Shown here in pieces: positions 62,897 through 64,000 of a DNA stretch of 64,000 bases. The notes under the pieces were generated by a model that was given only the letters and a program-made list of their open reading frames with translations, searched no databases and had not been told where the DNA came from. The stretch's first letter is position 1, and the number at the start of each line of letters is the position of its first letter. This DNA is from Paenibacillus_I sp035510375 (GTDB lineage: Bacteria > Bacillota > Bacilli > Paenibacillales > Paenibacillaceae). The position numbers and the translations under genes are program-made. Location: NCBI RefSeq assembly GCF_035510375.1, contig NZ_DATKHG010000030.1; one strand, given 5' to 3'.

Positions 62897-63514
62897 CTAG
62901 AGCTTATTGATTTTTGCAATCGGCCAGAGCACGAATTGCGCCTTGCCTTTGATGAGCGCGCGCGGTACCGGCTTGAACGAACGGCTGTCCTTGCTCGCGC
63001 CGGCGCGCCGGTTGTCGCCCATGACGAAATAAAAGCCTTCCGCTATTTTCTCCGGTCCGTAATCCGTATCTTCGATCTCCACGTCCGTATAGGACTCGAC
63101 GGTTTGCACCCCGTTCACATATAAACCGCCCGCGCGAATTTCAACGGTGTCGCCCGGCAAACCGATGATCCGTTTGACCAAATATTCTTTCCGGTCGATC
63201 TGTTCCGACGGATCTTTCAGGATGACCACGTCATACCGCTCCGGTTCTCCGATGAGATAACCGATTTTGTTGACGAGAAGCCATTCATCCTGCACCAGCG
63301 TCGGCTCCATCGATTGCCCTTCGACCGTCGACAGGTTGAAAACGAACCGGTTGACGAGCAGCACGATGACAAGCGCGACGCCGAGTGTTTTGGCCCAGTC
63401 GAGCAGCTCCTCCAGCCATCTGGCCCGCGGCTTCCCGGATTCGCTCCGTCGCTGCGGACCGACGCCCGCTCGAGCGGGTCGGCCGGTTTGCCGCTCTGGT
63501 TGCGATCGGCTCAT
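62897..63514 (-). CDS. lepB: Signal peptidase I
   Basis: 205 aa. Membrane-bound peptidase that cleaves secretory signal peptides. A basic N-terminus of about 35 residues, one membrane helix (44-62), then catalytic Ser in EGQSMEPTL and Lys in EYLVKRIIGLPGD, and the GDNRRAGASKDSRSF box. Similar to Bacillus SipS-type enzymes but with a longer Arg-rich start. ATG at 63514 follows GGGGG. Confidence 0.95.
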   Translation of the reverse strand: MSRSQPERQTGRPARAGVGPQRRSESGKPRARWLEELLDWAKTLGVALVIVLLVNRFVFNLSTVEGQSMEPTLVQDEWLLVNKIGYLIGEPERYDVVILKDPSEQIDRKEYLVKRIIGLPGDTVEIRAGGLYVNGVQTVESYTDVEIEDTDYGPEKIAEGFYFVMGDNRRAGASKDSRSFKPVPRALIKGKAQFVLWPIAKINKL

Positions 63515-63521
63515 GTAACGT

Positions 63522-64000
63522 TTACCCCCCGCTTGCTTCCTTTTTCCACTGCTTGAAATAAGTCCTGACCGCTTGTTCCGAACAAAACGGCTCCTCTGAG
63601 CTCCGGATGCGGCTCACCAGCCGCCCGAGACCGGCCGCAATTTTGTTGCGCACGGCGGCGGGGTAATGATAAAGCTGCTTGTTCGCTTCATATTCATCCC
63701 GGTCCACCACATGCATGGAGCCGTCGGCAAGCCGGATCACATCCAGATCGTAATCGATATACGTCAACACTCCGCCCGCGATGTGCACGGGAGAAGCGAC
63801 ATTGCAATAATAACGGATACCTGTCGGCTCCAGCAGCGCGACGATATTAAACCATTCCTTCGGAATGAAAAAGGTAACGGCCGGCACCTTGCTCGTCCAC
63901 CGCTTGCCGCTGCTTTCCTCGACCGGCGTCTCGTCGTTGATCAGCACGATCATCGATTGCGCCTCGTGAGCCGGCAGCAGCCGCTGCCGCGGAACCAGCC
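63522..64000 (-). CDS. DUF402 domain-containing protein, truncated by the window edge
   Basis: At least 159 codons in the window. The region from about 63953 down is the DUF402 domain (RYYCNVASPV, YIDYDLDVIRL, DEDEYE-type VDRDEYEANK) and aligns with the C-terminal part of Bacillus YgaC-type proteins (nucleoside phosphatase-like family). The frame stays open upstream of the ATG at 63953 to the window end with protein-like sequence (LLPAHEAQS before it), so the true start lies outside. Ends 7 bases before lepB. Confidence 0.8.
   Translation of the reverse strand, partial: LVPRQRLLPAHEAQSMIVLINDETPVEESSGKRWTSKVPAVTFFIPKEWFNIVALLEPTGIRYYCNVASPVHIAGGVLTYIDYDLDVIRLADGSMHVVDRDEYEANKQLYHYPAAVRNKIAAGLGRLVSRIRSSEEPFCSEQAVRTYFKQWKKEASGG

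Overview
The window is bacterial chromosomal DNA of a GC-rich, endospore-forming member of the Firmicutes, most likely family Paenibacillaceae (Paenibacillus or Cohnella type). Reasons: strong AGGAGG-type ribosome binding sites, T-box leaders, an H-type small acid-soluble spore protein gene with a sigma-G-like promoter, YneF, YitT, an HPr protein with a serine phosphorylation region, cre-like sites, and DUF4183 proteins. No rRNA, tRNA, prophage, transposase or CRISPR array was seen.

Layout. 0.2-5.7 kb: hypothetical proteins, a putative type I toxin with an antisense RNA, a membrane protein, an MFS exporter and an AraC regulator. 5.7-6.1 kb: an intergenic cluster of DnaA boxes. 6.1-8.6 kb: leuA behind a long leader with two tandem leucine-type T-boxes. 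8.8-11.5 kb: a membrane coiled-coil protein, a phosphodiester glycosidase and two DUF4183 proteins. 11.6-15.8 kb: the minus-strand operon thiL-tsaE-tsaB-rimI-tsaD (thiamine diphosphate and the t6A tRNA modification). 15.9-18.2 kb: a YitT protein, a small flavoprotein and spore genes. 18.3-21.2 kb: a split NHEJ repair system (Ku, DNA ligase, polymerase). 21.2-21.8 kb: tandem repeats and palindromes. 21.8-24.9 kb: cardiolipin synthase, an M23 peptidase and a bactofilin. 24.9-30.8 kb: a complete fructose PTS operon, fruR-fruK-fruBC-EIIA-HPr-EI. 31-37 kb: housekeeping genes (inositol monophosphatase, TauE/SafE transporter, fabI, ddl, an amidase-domain protein). 37.3-41.1 kb: aconitase and an IclR regulator that share an identical spaced palindrome. 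41.2-43.5 kb: an alpha/beta hydrolase and an iron/manganese superoxide dismutase.

43.5-59.5 kb is an iron-acquisition island. Nine minus-strand genes follow the gene order of the staphyloferrin B cluster (sbnA, B, C, E, F, G, H), but an ArgD-like aminotransferase and a short-chain dehydrogenase sit where the exporter gene sbnD is found, and sbnI is absent. A separate Fur-boxed uptake operon (binding protein plus two permeases, no ATPase) and a DUF4352 lipoprotein follow. The binding protein carries two N-terminal stalk-type domains. Together these suggest a variant NIS-type carboxylate siderophore and its uptake system.

59.7-64 kb: folE, yneF, ogt, queG, rnhA, a signal peptidase I and a DUF402 protein cut by the window edge.

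The strongest leads are the modified siderophore cluster, the tandem leucine T-boxes, the DnaA-box cluster away from dnaA, and the shared operator linking an IclR protein to aconitase.
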